Assembly (NCBI GenBank): GCA_003248315.1
Contig: QKWM01000001.1
Location: 248,001 to 312,000 of the forward strand
DNA: 64,000 nucleotides
DNA from: Streptomyces sp. SW4
GTDB taxonomy: Bacteria > Actinomycetota > Actinomycetes > Streptomycetales > Streptomycetaceae
Direction: 5' to 3'
Positions within the stretch are counted from its first letter, which is position 1, and every line of letters begins with the position of its first letter. The notes beneath the pieces were generated by a model, which searched no databases, was not told where the DNA came from, and saw only the letters and a list, made by a program, of their open reading frames with translations. The position numbers were made by a program, and so were the translations under genes. Of the stretch, positions 38,343-46,718 are shown one piece after another.

Positions 38343-39213
38343 ATGACGGAGTGTCGGTTCGCGTTGATGCCGCCCGCAGGGGTGATTGCGACCGAGACTC
38401 GTGGTGGGCGTAAGCCGTGGGAGGTTGACGATGGGCTGTGGGAGCGCATCGAGCCGCTGTTGCCGGTGATTGAGCGGCGCTTCCGGTACCCGGGGCGTCG
38501 TCGGCTCGATGACCGGCGGGTTCTGTGCGGCATCCTGTTCGTGCTCTACACCGGCATCCCCTGGCGCTACCTCCCGCAGGAACTCGGCTTCGGCTCCGGG
38601 ATGACCTGCTGGAGGCGACTGCGGGAGTGGGACGAGGCCGGGGTCTGGCAGCGCCTGCACGAGATGCTGCTGGCCGAACTGCGGGCGGCCGGCAAACTGG
38701 ATCTGTCCCGGGCGTCGGTCGACTCAAGCCATCTGCGGGCGATGAAGGGTGGTGCGGCCACCGGCCCGTCCCCGGTGGACCGGGGCAGGACCGGCAGCAA
38801 GCACCACGTGATCGTCGAGGCCCACGGCATCCCGTTGGCCGCCACGCTGACCGGCGGCAACCGCAACGACGTGACCCAGCTGATCCCACTGATCCGAGCC
38901 GTCCCGCCGATCCGAGGCAAACGCGGCCAACCGCTGCGCCGCCCGAAGCACCTCTACACCGACCGGGCTACGACCACGAGAGCTACCGCGACCAGGTCCG
39001 ACGGTTCGAAATCACCCCGCGCATCGCCCGACGCGGCACCGAACACGGCTCTGGCCTCGGCGTACACCACTGGGTCGTGGAAGGCGCCATCGCACTACTG
39101 CACTGGTTCCGCCGCCTACGCATCCGCTGGGAGATCCGCGACGACATCCACGAGCCTTCATCACACTCGGTTGTGCCGTCATCTGCTGGCGACGACTGAG
39201 GACCCCGCTCTGA
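38343..39213 (+). CDS. IS5-family transposase of the inner element (two frameshifts)
   Basis: The sequence has the IS5-type domains in order: N-terminal DUF4096-like region (PWEVDDGLWERIEPLLPVIE, RRFRYPGRRRLDDR, TCWRRLREWDEAGVWQRL), the first catalytic Asp in SVDSSHLRAMKGG, TGGNRNDVTQLIPLIRAV, the second Asp region YTDRGYDHESYRDQ and WVVEGAIALLHWFRRLRIRW. Single-base losses near 38965 and 39152 break it; repaired length is 290 aa, ending in RRLRTPL with a stop at 39211-39213. As literally read, the second frame stops at 39199. With the two bases restored it would be complete and potentially active. Confidence 0.88.
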
Positions 39214-39222
39214 TTACAGTCG
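39201..39222. repeat. Degenerate internal copy of the inverted repeat, overlapping the transposase stop
   Basis: GACCCCGCTCTGATTACAGT plus CG matches the distal right end in 17 of 22 positions, same orientation. It sits just where an ordinary IS5-type element would end. It is therefore likely the ancestral right end, now bypassed in favour of the copy at 40177-40198. Confidence 0.6.
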
Positions 39223-39275
39223 AAAGTAAGGTGGAATCCCATGTCGCGAACTCGCGCCGAGCGCAAGGAGGCGGA

Positions 39276-40126
39276 ATGCACGCTAACGCGTCGGCGCTGG
39301 CGGCCGGAAGGCGTCATTCGGTCGGACGGCGCTGGGATGGAACCGTTCTCGCCGTGGGCAATACCGCAGCCGCTGAATGTCGTGTCGAGCGATGGGAGGA
39401 CGTCATCGCGGTGGCAGCCGGCAACGTCCATACCGCGACGAACACGGGCAGGTCTCATACGGTGGGACTCCGGTCGGACGGCACGGTGCTGGCAACGGGG
39501 TGGAATGGCGATGGGCAATGTGATGTCGCCGGATGGCGAGGCATCACGGCCGTGGCCGCAGGCTGGCGCCGCACGCTCGGGCTACTCGCGAATGGCCGCG
39601 TGTTAGCAGTTGGCCGGAGTTCAGAAGGACAGTGCGACGTGCAGTCCTGGCGCGAGATGGTCGTCCTCTCGTGTGGTGACTGGCACTCGGTCGGCGTCCG
39701 GTCAGACGGTTCTGCGCTGGCCGCGGGAACAACCGACGAGGGCAGTGTGCCGTTGAAGGGTGGCGTGACCTGGCCGCCATTTCGGCCGGGTATCTCCATA
39801 CCGTCGGCCTCAGAGCCGACGGGCGGGCAGTAGCGACCGGAGAGCGGGCAACTGGTGCGTGCGCGGTCGATGAGTGGGAAGACGTCGTGGCGCTCGGCGC
39901 GGGCAGTTACCACACCGTCGGGGTCACAGCGTCCGGGCGGGTCCTCGCGGTGGGAGACAACAGCTACGGACAGTGCAAAGTCGGCGACTGGCGCGACATT
40001 ATCGCCGTGGCGGCCGGTTCAACGCACACCCTCGGCCTGCGTGCCAACGGCACAGTCGTGACCGCAGGGAACAACGCCGACGGACAGTGCGAAGTCGATG
40101 CCTGGTCCGGAGTCCAGCTTCCATAG
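39276..40126 (+). CDS. RCC1-repeat protein, passenger of the inner element (one frameshift)
   Basis: The protein is built almost wholly of about seven RCC1-like repeats of roughly 40 residues with the pattern AG-x-x-HTVGLR-DG-V-A-G-N-x-GQC-V-W-D-VAVAAG, for example SHTVGLRSDGTVLATGWNGD and THTLGLRANGTVVTAGNNAD. Such repeats fold as a beta-propeller and usually bind proteins. There is no signal peptide or membrane segment. AAGGAGG lies 5 nt before ATG 39276, 63 bp after the transposase stop. One G is lost near 39745; repaired length is 283 aa. It ends 50 bp before the right inverted repeat. Function unknown. Confidence 0.82.
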
Positions 40127-40176
40127 ACCCGGGCCGCGCCAACGCAGAACTAACATACCGGCACCGGGAATCCGGA

Positions 40177-40201
40177 GACCTCATTCTGATTCCAGTCCTT
40201 A
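40177..40201. repeat. Right inverted repeat of the inner element plus TTA duplication
   Basis: GACCTCATTCTGATTCCAGT plus CC is the exact complement of the left end, followed by TTA (40199-40201). Confidence 0.88.
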
Positions 40202-40559
40202 GCGCCCGGACGTGGGAGGAGTCGACCACGCAGCGAGACCAGTCCAGCCGCGAGGCCGCGTTCACCTCGGCCAGCAGGACCTCGTGCAGCCGTTGCCAGA
40301 CGCCGGCCTGATTCCAGTCCCGCAAGCGGCGCCAGCACGTCATGCCTGAGCCGAAGCCGAGGTGTTGTGGCAAGTGCTCCCACTGGATGCCGGTGTGCAG
40401 CACGTACAGGATCCCGCACAGCACCTCCCGGTCTGGCAGCGGCTTGCGGCCCGGGTACCGAAAGCGCCGCTCGCGCTGCGGCAGCAGCGGCTCCAGGCGG
40501 TCCCATAGCTCATCCGACACGATCCACGGCGATGTCCCCACACAGGACCGAACACTCAA
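40202..40559 (-). pseudogene. N-terminal half of the outer IS5-like transposase
   Basis: The fragment starts MSVRSCVGTSPWIVSDELWD and has RRFRYPGRKPLPDREVLCGI, TCWRRLRDWNQAGVWQRLHE and ends in the first catalytic region CVVDSSHVRAL, exactly where the inner element begins. The start codon is TTG 40559 or the next GTG. It continues in the fragment at 37836-38303. It is clearly related to, but distinct from, the inner transposase. Confidence 0.88.
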
Positions 40560-40597
40560 CTACCGCCCAGGACACGGCCTTCGCGGTCAACCCACCT

Positions 40598-40617
40598 CAT
40601 TGTGTTAGCCGCTGTAA
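40598..40617. repeat. Right inverted repeat of the outer element plus TAA duplication
   Basis: CATTGTGTTAGCCGCTG is followed by TAA (40615-40617). The complement, with one mismatch, is at 37214-37230. Confidence 0.7.
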
Positions 40618-40713
40618 GGCGCCGCGTAGCTAATAGTCGGGGAAATCCGTAAGCGTCGATAAGTGACCGCATCACTCGCCGGACCGGCAAGCTGCCGGCA
40701 AACGGGACCAGTA

Positions 40714-40994
40714 CTAAGGATCAGGGTCGTCATCGGCGGCCTTCAGCCGTTGGATCAGATGGTCGATGAACGGCTCGGCAGTCGGGGCTGACCACCAGTC
40801 GGCGTGCCTCCCTTGAGGCCGTACGGACGTACCAATCGCTGGCTCGCTGTGCAGGTGGATCAAGCCGTCGCTGTGGAGAACGACAGTTGCCCTGTCGACG
40901 TCGATCACTCAACGCGGAAGACCTCGGCACCCAGCACCAGTGCACCCTGCCGACAACCGGAGTACATCACGACATTGTCACACTCCCTGCGCAT
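40714..40994 (-). CDS. Small protein of unknown function (one probable frameshift)
   Basis: Joining two frames at about 40905 gives a 93-residue protein: MRRECDNVVMYSGCRQGALV, LGAEVFRVEVIDVDRATVVL, SEPAIGTSVRPQGRHADWWS, ending FIDHLIQRLKAADDDPDP. GGAG sits just before ATG 40994. The C-terminal helix and the alternating core look like a small soluble domain. No family recognised. It is only 19 nt from a divergent membrane-protein gene, so either start may be wrong. Confidence 0.4.
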
Positions 40995-41013
40995 CAGCTC
41001 CACCGAGCGCACA

Positions 41014-41253
41014 ATGCGGCGCATGGCCGACCTCAACGCCAGATCCTGGCGACCCAGTCGCAACCAGAAGATCATCGTGTCACTCCTGGTCCTGATCGTC
41101 TGGACAGCCATGGCCGGCAACTGGACCGACAAAGGTTGCACCATGCCCCAGGGCTACATGTTCGTCATCACTCACGGTGGCAGCCCCGACCGCGATCAGG
41201 GTTGCGAAGACGAACCCGGAGGGCCGAGGTACACCGACACCTACTACAGATAG
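41014..41253 (+). CDS. Small single-span membrane protein of unknown function
   Basis: The frame encodes 79 residues (76 if ATG 41023 is used). A basic N-terminus (RSWRPSRNQK) leads to one hydrophobic helix (IIVSLLVLIVWTAMAGNW) and a ~40-residue outside tail with two Cys (KGCTMPQGYMFVITHGG and DQGCEDEPGG) that could pair. No clear ribosome-binding site. It lies in the low-GC island among other small membrane genes. Confidence 0.45.
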   Translation: MRRMADLNARSWRPSRNQKIIVSLLVLIVWTAMAGNWTDKGCTMPQGYMFVITHGGSPDRDQGCEDEPGGPRYTDTYYR

Positions 41254-41801
41254 GGTTGAGTAGCCTCACGTCGGCGAAAGCGGTTCATGCACGAACCACT
41301 CCCAACGGGAGGCAACTCGGGAGCGCAGTCAGCGGGCGAGCGGGGCGAGGCCGCTCGCCCCTCCACGGGAGTTACCGTGCCAGCTGCGCAGTCTGGACCA
41401 ACTGAGTTGCAAACGCCCGACTCGAGCGCCGCGTGGCGAATTCCAAGAACTGAGGCAATAGGGCCGCAGGTCTGTCTGGCGCGTTCCACTGCCCATGGGC
41501 GCTCTCTGGCTGCTCACCGCGATTGTCGAACGGTGGCAATAGAACTCACGGTGACGCCTGCTGCCTCTGCCACGCTGGGCGCGTAAGCCTGACACCCACC
41601 TGCCGTGGCCACCACGCCACCAGGCGGCCCTGTCGCCTACCCTGCCCAGCCCCGCCGAGGGCAACGGGTCGCTCTGTGGGGCTGCCCGATATAGCCGAGG
41701 TTTTGGCAACAACAGCACCACTGCTCGACGCCTGCTGCCGTGAGGAGTCGTCCAACTGCCGCTGCACCATGATCATCGCCACCGCTCGACGCAGCGGTCG
41801 G
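41254..41801. other. 550-bp island gap, no gene supported
   Basis: Open frames here lack coding-like third positions and recognisable domains. One strong hairpin is noted separately. The region may be decayed gene remnants. Confidence 0.4.
41334..41360 (+). terminator. Possible terminator in the island
   Basis: GGGCGAGCGG (41334-41343) and CCGCTCGCCC (41351-41360) form a perfect 10-bp stem with a 7-nt loop, 80 nt after the small membrane protein gene. Confidence 0.45.
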
Positions 41802-42248
41802 TTAATTCTCGCGGGGATGCCAGGGCTCGACGCCGAGATCCTCCGCCTGCTCGTCCATATGGTCCTCCAGTTGGTCGGTCCGCAACATCAGGACGGCGCC
41901 CTCCTGGTCGGTACCGGTGCCGTCGAGGATGATCTGGCGGCTATGCACGAGTACTTCCGCCCACTCGACCGCGGTGTCTGCGAACTTACGTGTGTCTCCC
42001 TGGGAACGTGCCGCCGCTGATCTCAAATCTTCCAGCTCGTCTTGAGCGATTTGGACCAGGGTCTCGGTATCTTCCCGGGCGTCCCCGGCCTTGACTCCTT
42101 CCGTCTCGTCTTCGCGCGCGTATCTGATGAGTTCGACCGATGCTCGTATGTCCTCCCTCGCCTTCTCATGTTGCGAGTCGTCGCTCCCACAGCCCGAGGT
42201 CAGAGCCAGGGTGACGGGGGTAAGCGCCATGAGGGCGGGGCGGAGCAT
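41802..42248 (-). CDS. Putative lipoprotein of unknown function
   Basis: The N-terminus MLRPALMALTPVTLALTSGC is a lipoprotein signal with the lipobox Leu-Thr-Ser-Gly-Cys. The mature part of about 128 residues is highly charged and helical (HEKAREDIRASVELIRYARE, ETLVQIAQDELEDLRSAAAR) and ends VEPWHPREN. ATG 42248 is chosen because it gives a normal signal; a GTG further upstream (near 42299) would add 17 residues. No family recognised. It probably sits on the outer face of the membrane. Confidence 0.6.
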   Translation of the reverse strand: MLRPALMALTPVTLALTSGCGSDDSQHEKAREDIRASVELIRYAREDETEGVKAGDAREDTETLVQIAQDELEDLRSAAARSQGDTRKFADTAVEWAEVLVHSRQIILDGTGTDQEGAVLMLRTDQLEDHMDEQAEDLGVEPWHPREN

Positions 42249-42351
42249 GCGAGCACGAAGACTCCCGGGTAAGTGTTCGATGGTGACCAGCTGACGCACA
42301 GGTGACTATGACTGCCTGTCGAGATGATCTTGTCATCCTGCCGACTCCGAG

Positions 42352-42513
42352 GTGACGCCATGGACAGGACAGGGTGGGCTGTGCCTCCGGTTCGACAACG
42401 TCCATCGCGAGTACGACCTGAACGCCATGGGCGTCATCAAGAACACGATTCCGCGGGTGAAGTTCGGAGACGTGCCGTTGCCCGAATGCCACACGCGCCG
42501 TATTTCCACCTAG
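42352..42513 (+). CDS. Short coding-like fragment
   Basis: A 53-codon frame reads LCLRFDNVHREYDLNAMGV, then IKNTIPRVKFGDVPLPECH and stops at 42511-42513. Its third positions are mostly G or C and the residue mix is protein-like, unlike the surrounding sequence. It may be the end of a broken gene or a short real gene (GTG 42352). No family recognised. It converges with the next gene, the stops abutting. Confidence 0.35.
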   Translation: MTPWTGQGGLCLRFDNVHREYDLNAMGVIKNTIPRVKFGDVPLPECHTRRIST

Positions 42514-43028
42514 CTAGGCAGGAGTGAGGACCAGCTCGTAGATCGATGAGTCGCACCATCGGCGGTCGATCAGCGCGAGCCCCTGCCACGCCCTGCGCTC
42601 CGGAATCGTCACAGGCTTCATCCACCACCCTTCAACCCAGCCCCGTTGCGTCTCAAGCGACACCTTGACCTCGGCATTGGATGGGCCGTCTAGGGTCATG
42701 GCCAATCCCTTGTCGGTGCATTGGATAGAACCCTTCAGCCGGATGTAAGTCGTGTTTCCCATCACTGTGGTGGTAGGTAGTTCGTAGGCGAAGTGCCGAC
42801 GACCCGGCATAGAGGTAGTACTCACGCATTGAGGTGAGGTGCCGAGGTCTTCCGTCCCCTCAGGGGGAGGATCGTGGCACTCGGCGGATGCGGACGTTCC
42901 CGCGCTCCCGGGGCGCTGTCCTGCCCAGCAGTGACGAGTACCCCCACAGCGACGATCACTACGAGGACCAGGAAGTACCGGGTGCTGCGGGACGCGTAGT
43001 TCACCCGCCCATCATCAAGGAACTTCAA
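42514..43028 (-). CDS. Membrane-anchored exported protein of unknown function (one frameshift)
   Basis: Joining two frames at about 42900 gives 171 residues: a short cytoplasmic start (MKFLDDGRVNYASRSTR), one helix (YFLVLVVIVAVGVLVTA), then an outside domain of about 130 residues with four Cys (AECHDPPPEG, PQCVSTTS, SIQCTDKG, RRWCDSS) that may form two disulfides. It includes GNTTYIRLKGSIQCTDKGL and GWVEGWWMKPVTIPERR. The start is TTG 43028 after GAGGTGG. As read without repair, it would be two overlapping small genes. No family recognised. Confidence 0.5.
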
Positions 43029-43443
43029 GATCCACCTCTGTCGTTCGTCCCCGCTCGCTCTTGTGCCCCGCTAGCCTCGGGGCTCTGCTCCAGATGGAGG
43101 CCCGCAGGGGAGCAGACGGGCCGTCGTGGGTCTACACTCATCGAGCCCCTCGCCAGCGCCGCGGTCTCCGCACACGTCGGCACAGACAGGGCACTGTCGC
43201 CCTCCCGGCTGGCAAGGCCGACCGGCCACCGTTGCGCTATTACCGGGCGCTGACGATCGGCGTCGATGTGAAAGACGGGCGAGATGCACATCAGCGCCGG
43301 GCGGGTGATGTCTTCACGGGACCGCCCGCATCGGCGCGCGGGGCACCCTGGGCCGAATGCGTAGGGGCGGTGGTGCGTCAGTGCGCCAGCGCCGGCGGCT
43401 GGTGCGGGGGTGGGTGTCAGTGGCAGCGGTTACGGTGCCTGCC
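43029..43443. other. 415-bp gap at the right edge of the island
   Basis: No supported gene. Normal high-GC coding character resumes at about 43440. A short hairpin-like GGGCGGTGGTGC region is present but not distinctive. Confidence 0.35.
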
Positions 43444-43836
43444 ATGCCGGACGCCGAAGACGTACGCCGTGTCGCCCTGTCACTGCCGGACACGACGGAG
43501 AAGATCGCCTGGAGCATGCCCACGTTCCGGGTGGCGGGAAAGATGTTCGCCACGCTGCCCGAGGACGAGACGTCCATCGCCGTGCGCTGCCCGAAGGAGG
43601 AGCGCGACGAACTCGTGCTCGCCGAACCGGAGAAGTTCTGGATCGCCGGCCACGAGGCCCAGTTCGCCTGGGTGCGGGTCCGCCTCGCCGCGCTGGAGGA
43701 CGAGGAGGAGCTGCGGGACATCCTGGCCGACTCCTGGCGGCAGGCCGCGCCGACCCGCCTGCTGGAGGCCCACCCCGGCTCGGGCTGCCGCCCGCGGCTG
43801 AAAATCCCCGGGCGTTGTCAGTGGCCCGTGGCATGA
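43444..43836 (+). CDS. MmcQ/YjbR-family protein
   Basis: The frame encodes 130 residues. The family is recognised by PDAEDVRRVALSLPDTTEKI, WSMPTFRVAGKMFATLPEDE, AVRCPKEERDELVLAEPEKF and LRDILADSWRQAAPTRLLEA. These proteins have a double-winged DNA-binding-like fold but no established biochemical role. The last ~18 residues (GSGCRPRLKIPGRCQWPVA) do not look like the family, so a base may be missing near 43785. It follows the island. Confidence 0.8.
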   Translation: MPDAEDVRRVALSLPDTTEKIAWSMPTFRVAGKMFATLPEDETSIAVRCPKEERDELVLAEPEKFWIAGHEAQFAWVRVRLAALEDEEELRDILADSWRQAAPTRLLEAHPGSGCRPRLKIPGRCQWPVA

Positions 43837-44000
43837 TCCGAGGACGTCTGCGGCAGCCGGGCGGGAGGGGGCTCCGGCTGCCGGACGGGCCGGCGAAGGA
43901 CCGGCGGCGACCGGCTGACTGCCTGACGGCCCAGGGATCGGCTGACGGCCGGTGGGACGGACCGAGGGCCGGCCGGGGCCGGCTCGGGCCGGTGGGATGC

Positions 44001-44041
44001 GGCCGAGGGCCGGTGGGGATGGGGCCGAGGGCCGGTGGGGA
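44001..44041. repeat. Imperfect direct repeat, two 19-bp copies
   Basis: GGCCGAGGGCCGGTGGGGA occurs at 44001-44019 and again at 44023-44041. The preceding 60 bp carry looser versions (CCGAGGGCCGGCC, CTCGGGCCGGTGGG). It lies in the gap before the MFS gene. Confidence 0.6.
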
Positions 44042-44066
44042 CCGGCCGGGGAGGGAGCGCGCGAGC

Positions 44067-45720
44067 ATGACCGGGACACCGTCGCGATCCGCGGACGAGA
44101 CGCGGGAGACCGACACCGGCGCGGAGGCCGGGCCGGGGCGGGGAGCCGGACGGGCGGGGAAGCGGGGCTCTGGTCGCGGGACTTCGGGCTGTTCTTCGCC
44201 GCCCGCGCCGTCGCCCGGCTCGGCGACACCATGCTGCCCGTGGCGCTCGCCGCCGGTCTGCTCCAGCACGGGTACGGGGCGGGCGCCGTCGGCCTCGCCA
44301 TGGCCGCGACGGCCGCCGCCTTCGCCGGGCTCGTCGTCTTCGGCGGGGTGATCGCGGACCGGTTCAGCACCCGCAAGCTGATGATCGGCGCCGACCTGGT
44401 CCGCCTCGGCACCCAGGCCGTGGCCGCCGCCCTGTTCTTCTCCGGGCACGTCGTGCTGTGGCAGATCTGCGCCATCGGCTTCCTCAACGGCGTGGCGGGC
44501 GCCGTGTTCCAGCCCGGCGTGGCCAGCACCGTGCCCCGCCTCGCCGCCGACGTGCAGGGGCCAACGGCGCCATCCGCGTCGCCGAGTCCGCCGCCCAGCT
44601 CGCCGGACCGGCCGTGGCGGGCCTGCTGGTCGGTCTCGCCTCGCCCGGCGGGGTCTTCGCGGCGCACGCCGCCACCTACGGGCTCAGCGCCCTGTGCCTG
44701 CTCCTGCTCCGGCTGCCCCCGCTCCGGCCGGTGCCCCGCCCGCCGCACGGGCCGCCGCCGGCGCGGCCAAGGCCTTCCGGGCCGACCTCGCCGAGGGCTG
44801 GCGGGAGTTCCGGGCGCGCACCTGGCTCTGGGGCGTCATCGCCGTGTGGTGCGTGTACATGATCGCCGTATGGGGTCCCACCGTCCCCCTGGTCGCCGTG
44901 GAGGTCGTCCAGGAGCACGGGCCGCGCGCGTACGGGCTGGTCAACTCCGCCCTCGGCGCCGGGACCGTGGTGGGCGGGCTGGTCGCGCTGCGGCTGCGCC
45001 CGCGCCGCATGCTGCGGGCGGGCGCGGTCGCCCTCGTCGGCTTCGCCGCCTTCCCCGCGGCGGTCGGCGCCGGCCTCGGCGTGCCCGCCATGGCCGCCGG
45101 GCGGCCGTCGCCGGGGCCGGGCTGTCCTTCTGGGGCGTGATGTGGGCGACGAGCGTGCAGACCCAGGTCCCGCCCGACGTGCTCAACCGCATCCACGCCT
45201 ACGACGTCGCCGGCTCGCTGGCGATGATGCCGGTCGGCCAGGCCCTCGCCGGGCCGGCGGCCGGGGCGCTGGGCGCCGACCACGTCCTGCTCGTCGCCGG
45301 AGCGGTGAGCCTCGTCGTCTCCGCCGCCCTGCTGTCCATACCGGCGGTCCGCGGCTTGGTGCGCGCCGACGCCCCCGGCCCCGCCCGGAAGCGGCCCCGA
45401 GACCCGGCCGAACCGGCCCCGGCCGCAGCTGACGCGTCCGCGGCAGCCGACGCCTGTCCGGAGGTGACACCCCGTCCGGAGGTGACCTCCGGCGTGTCCA
45501 GCGAGGTGCCGGCCCCGGCCAGGTGCCGGTCCGTCCGGCGGGGTGCTGGTCCGTCCGGCGGGGTGTTGGTCCGTCCGGCGGTGTGTTGGTCCGTCCGGCG
45601 GTGTGCCGGTCCGTCCGGCGGGGCGCCGGACCGCCCGGCGGAGTGTCGGATCCCCCGCGGAGTGTCGGACCCCCGGCGCGGCGCCGGACCAACCCCCGGC
45701 GCGGCGTCGAACCCCAGTGA
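44067..45720 (+). CDS. MFS transporter, DHA3-type exporter (at least four frameshifts)
   Basis: The conserved part begins SRDFGLFFAARAVARLGDTM and has the MFS loop FGGVIADRFSTRKLMIGADL, then LNGVAGAVFQPGVASTVPRL and WATSVQTQVPPDVLNRIHAY, as in macrolide-efflux/DHA3 exporters of about 12 helices. Frame breaks near 44160, 44562, 44745 and 45107 each need one base. The C-terminus is uncertain: a Pro/Ala-rich tail enters a 20-bp tandem repeat, open in several frames; if one more base is missing there the stop is at 45718-45720 (552 aa). GGGAGGGAG precedes ATG 44067. Substrate unknown. Confidence 0.75.
45521..45660. repeat. 20-bp tandem repeat at the 3' end of the MFS gene
   Basis: GGTCCGTCCGGCG recurs with a 20-bp period at 45528, 45548, 45568, 45588 and 45608, then in degenerate form (GGACCGCCCGGCG, GGATCCCCCGCGG). 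As 20 is not a multiple of three, each copy shifts the frame, so the sequence stays open in all three phases and the stop of the MFS gene cannot be fixed. Confidence 0.8.
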
Positions 45721-45751
45721 TCCGCCGCCCCGCGCGGAAGGCCCGGTGCCC

Positions 45752-46674
45752 TCAGACGCCCGCCGGCGCGGCACCCGCACCCCCGACGAAGGAGCCGATC
45801 CGCTCCCGCAGCGACCGGGCGTCCAGCCCGTGGGCGGCGACGTGCTCCTCGACCGTGCCGTAGCGCCGCAGCTCACGGCGGCCGACGCCCAGGCCGAGCA
45901 CCCGGTGGGGGACGTCGGACAGCGCCTCGTTCACGGCCGCCGCCGAGGTGCCCGCCAGATACGGCTCGACCAGGACGACGTCGGTCCCGGCCGTCAGCGT
46001 GGCCCGGCGCAGCCCCTGCGCGTCGAAGGGCCGCACGGTCGTGGCGTACAGGACGGTGACGTCGAGGCCCTCGGTGGCGGCCAGTACGGCGTCCAGCACC
46101 GGCCCCACGGCCACCACGACACCGGAGCGGCCCTCGCGGACGGTGAGCAGGTGCCGCCCGTCGGCCGGCCGTGCCCCGGCGTTCGCCTGCACGGACAGCC
46201 GCACGTACACCTTGTCGTCCCCGGCGGCCACGGCGTGCCGCAGGAGCGCCTCGGCCTCGTCCGGGTGCCCGGGCACGTGCACCGTCCAGCCGTCCAGGGT
46301 GTCGAGGAGCGCGACGTCACCGGGGGCCATGTGCGTGTAGCCGCCGGCCGGCCAGTCGAAGGAAGCGGCGGCGCTCACCAGCACCGCCCCCGCGTCCTGG
46401 TGCCCGAGGTCCAGCTTGACCTGCTCGAAGGGGCGCTCGACGAGGAAGCTGGCGAAGGTGTGCACGACCGGCCGGAGCCCGGTCAGCGCCATCCCCGCCG
46501 CGGCCCCACGAGCAGCTGCTCGCGGATGCCGACGTTGACGACCCGGTCCGGGTGGCGTCGCATCGCCTCCTCGAAGCCGGCGACGCCGATCTCGGCGAGC
46601 ACGACGGCGACACGGGGGTCCTCGTCGAGCAGGCGGGAGACGACGGGGGCGAATCGGTCACGCATGGTGTCCAT
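45752..46674 (-). CDS. Transketolase, C-terminal subunit (one frameshift)
   Basis: This is the pyrimidine-binding plus C-terminal half of a split transketolase. It has RVVNVGIREQLLVGAAAGMA with the catalytic Glu of the thiamine site, FASFLVERPFEQVKLDLGHQ and VTVLYATTVRPFDAQGL. One base is lost near 46497; repaired length is 307 aa. It lies 44 nt after the N-terminal subunit gene on the minus strand, and the two should form one heteromeric enzyme. In this cluster it may process pentose or sugar-acid breakdown products. Confidence 0.88.
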
Positions 46675-46718
46675 GGGGAAGGGCCTTCCTGAAGCGAGGT
46701 GGGGTGGGGCGGGGCGGG

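Larger units (their letters stand above)
38307..40198 (+). mobile_element. Inner IS5-like element carrying an RCC1-repeat gene
   Basis: Identical 22-bp inverted repeats lie at 38307-38328 (GGACTGGAATCAGAATGAGG plus TC) and 40177-40198. Both are flanked by TTA (38304-38306 and 40199-40201), a 3-bp TNA target duplication. The 1,892-bp unit holds a transposase and an RCC1-repeat gene, both on the plus strand. It splits an older transposase gene whose halves abut exactly its two ends, which shows that the whole unit, including the passenger, inserted in one event. Confidence 0.85.
37214..40614 (-). mobile_element. Outer IS5-like element carrying a SUKH-type gene, interrupted by a second element
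   Basis: The ends are imperfect 17-bp inverted repeats: CAGCGGCTAACAGAATG at 37214-37230 and the complement of CAGCGGCTAACACAATG at 40598-40614 (16 of 17 match). Both are flanked by the direct repeat TAA (37211-37213 and 40615-40617), a 3-bp TNA duplication as made by some IS5-family groups. Inside, on the minus strand, lie a transposase split by a later insertion and, downstream of it, a SUKH-like gene. Removing the inner element and its duplication leaves about 1.5 kb. Confidence 0.72.

Noticed and set aside
39241..39275. ATG 39241 as start of the passenger gene
   Set aside because: It is in another frame without RCC1 repeats. ATG 39276 has AAGGAGG at the right distance and leads into the repeats.
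41546..41782. A 78-codon minus-strand frame in the island
   Set aside because: No coding-like third positions, no domain, no ribosome-binding site.
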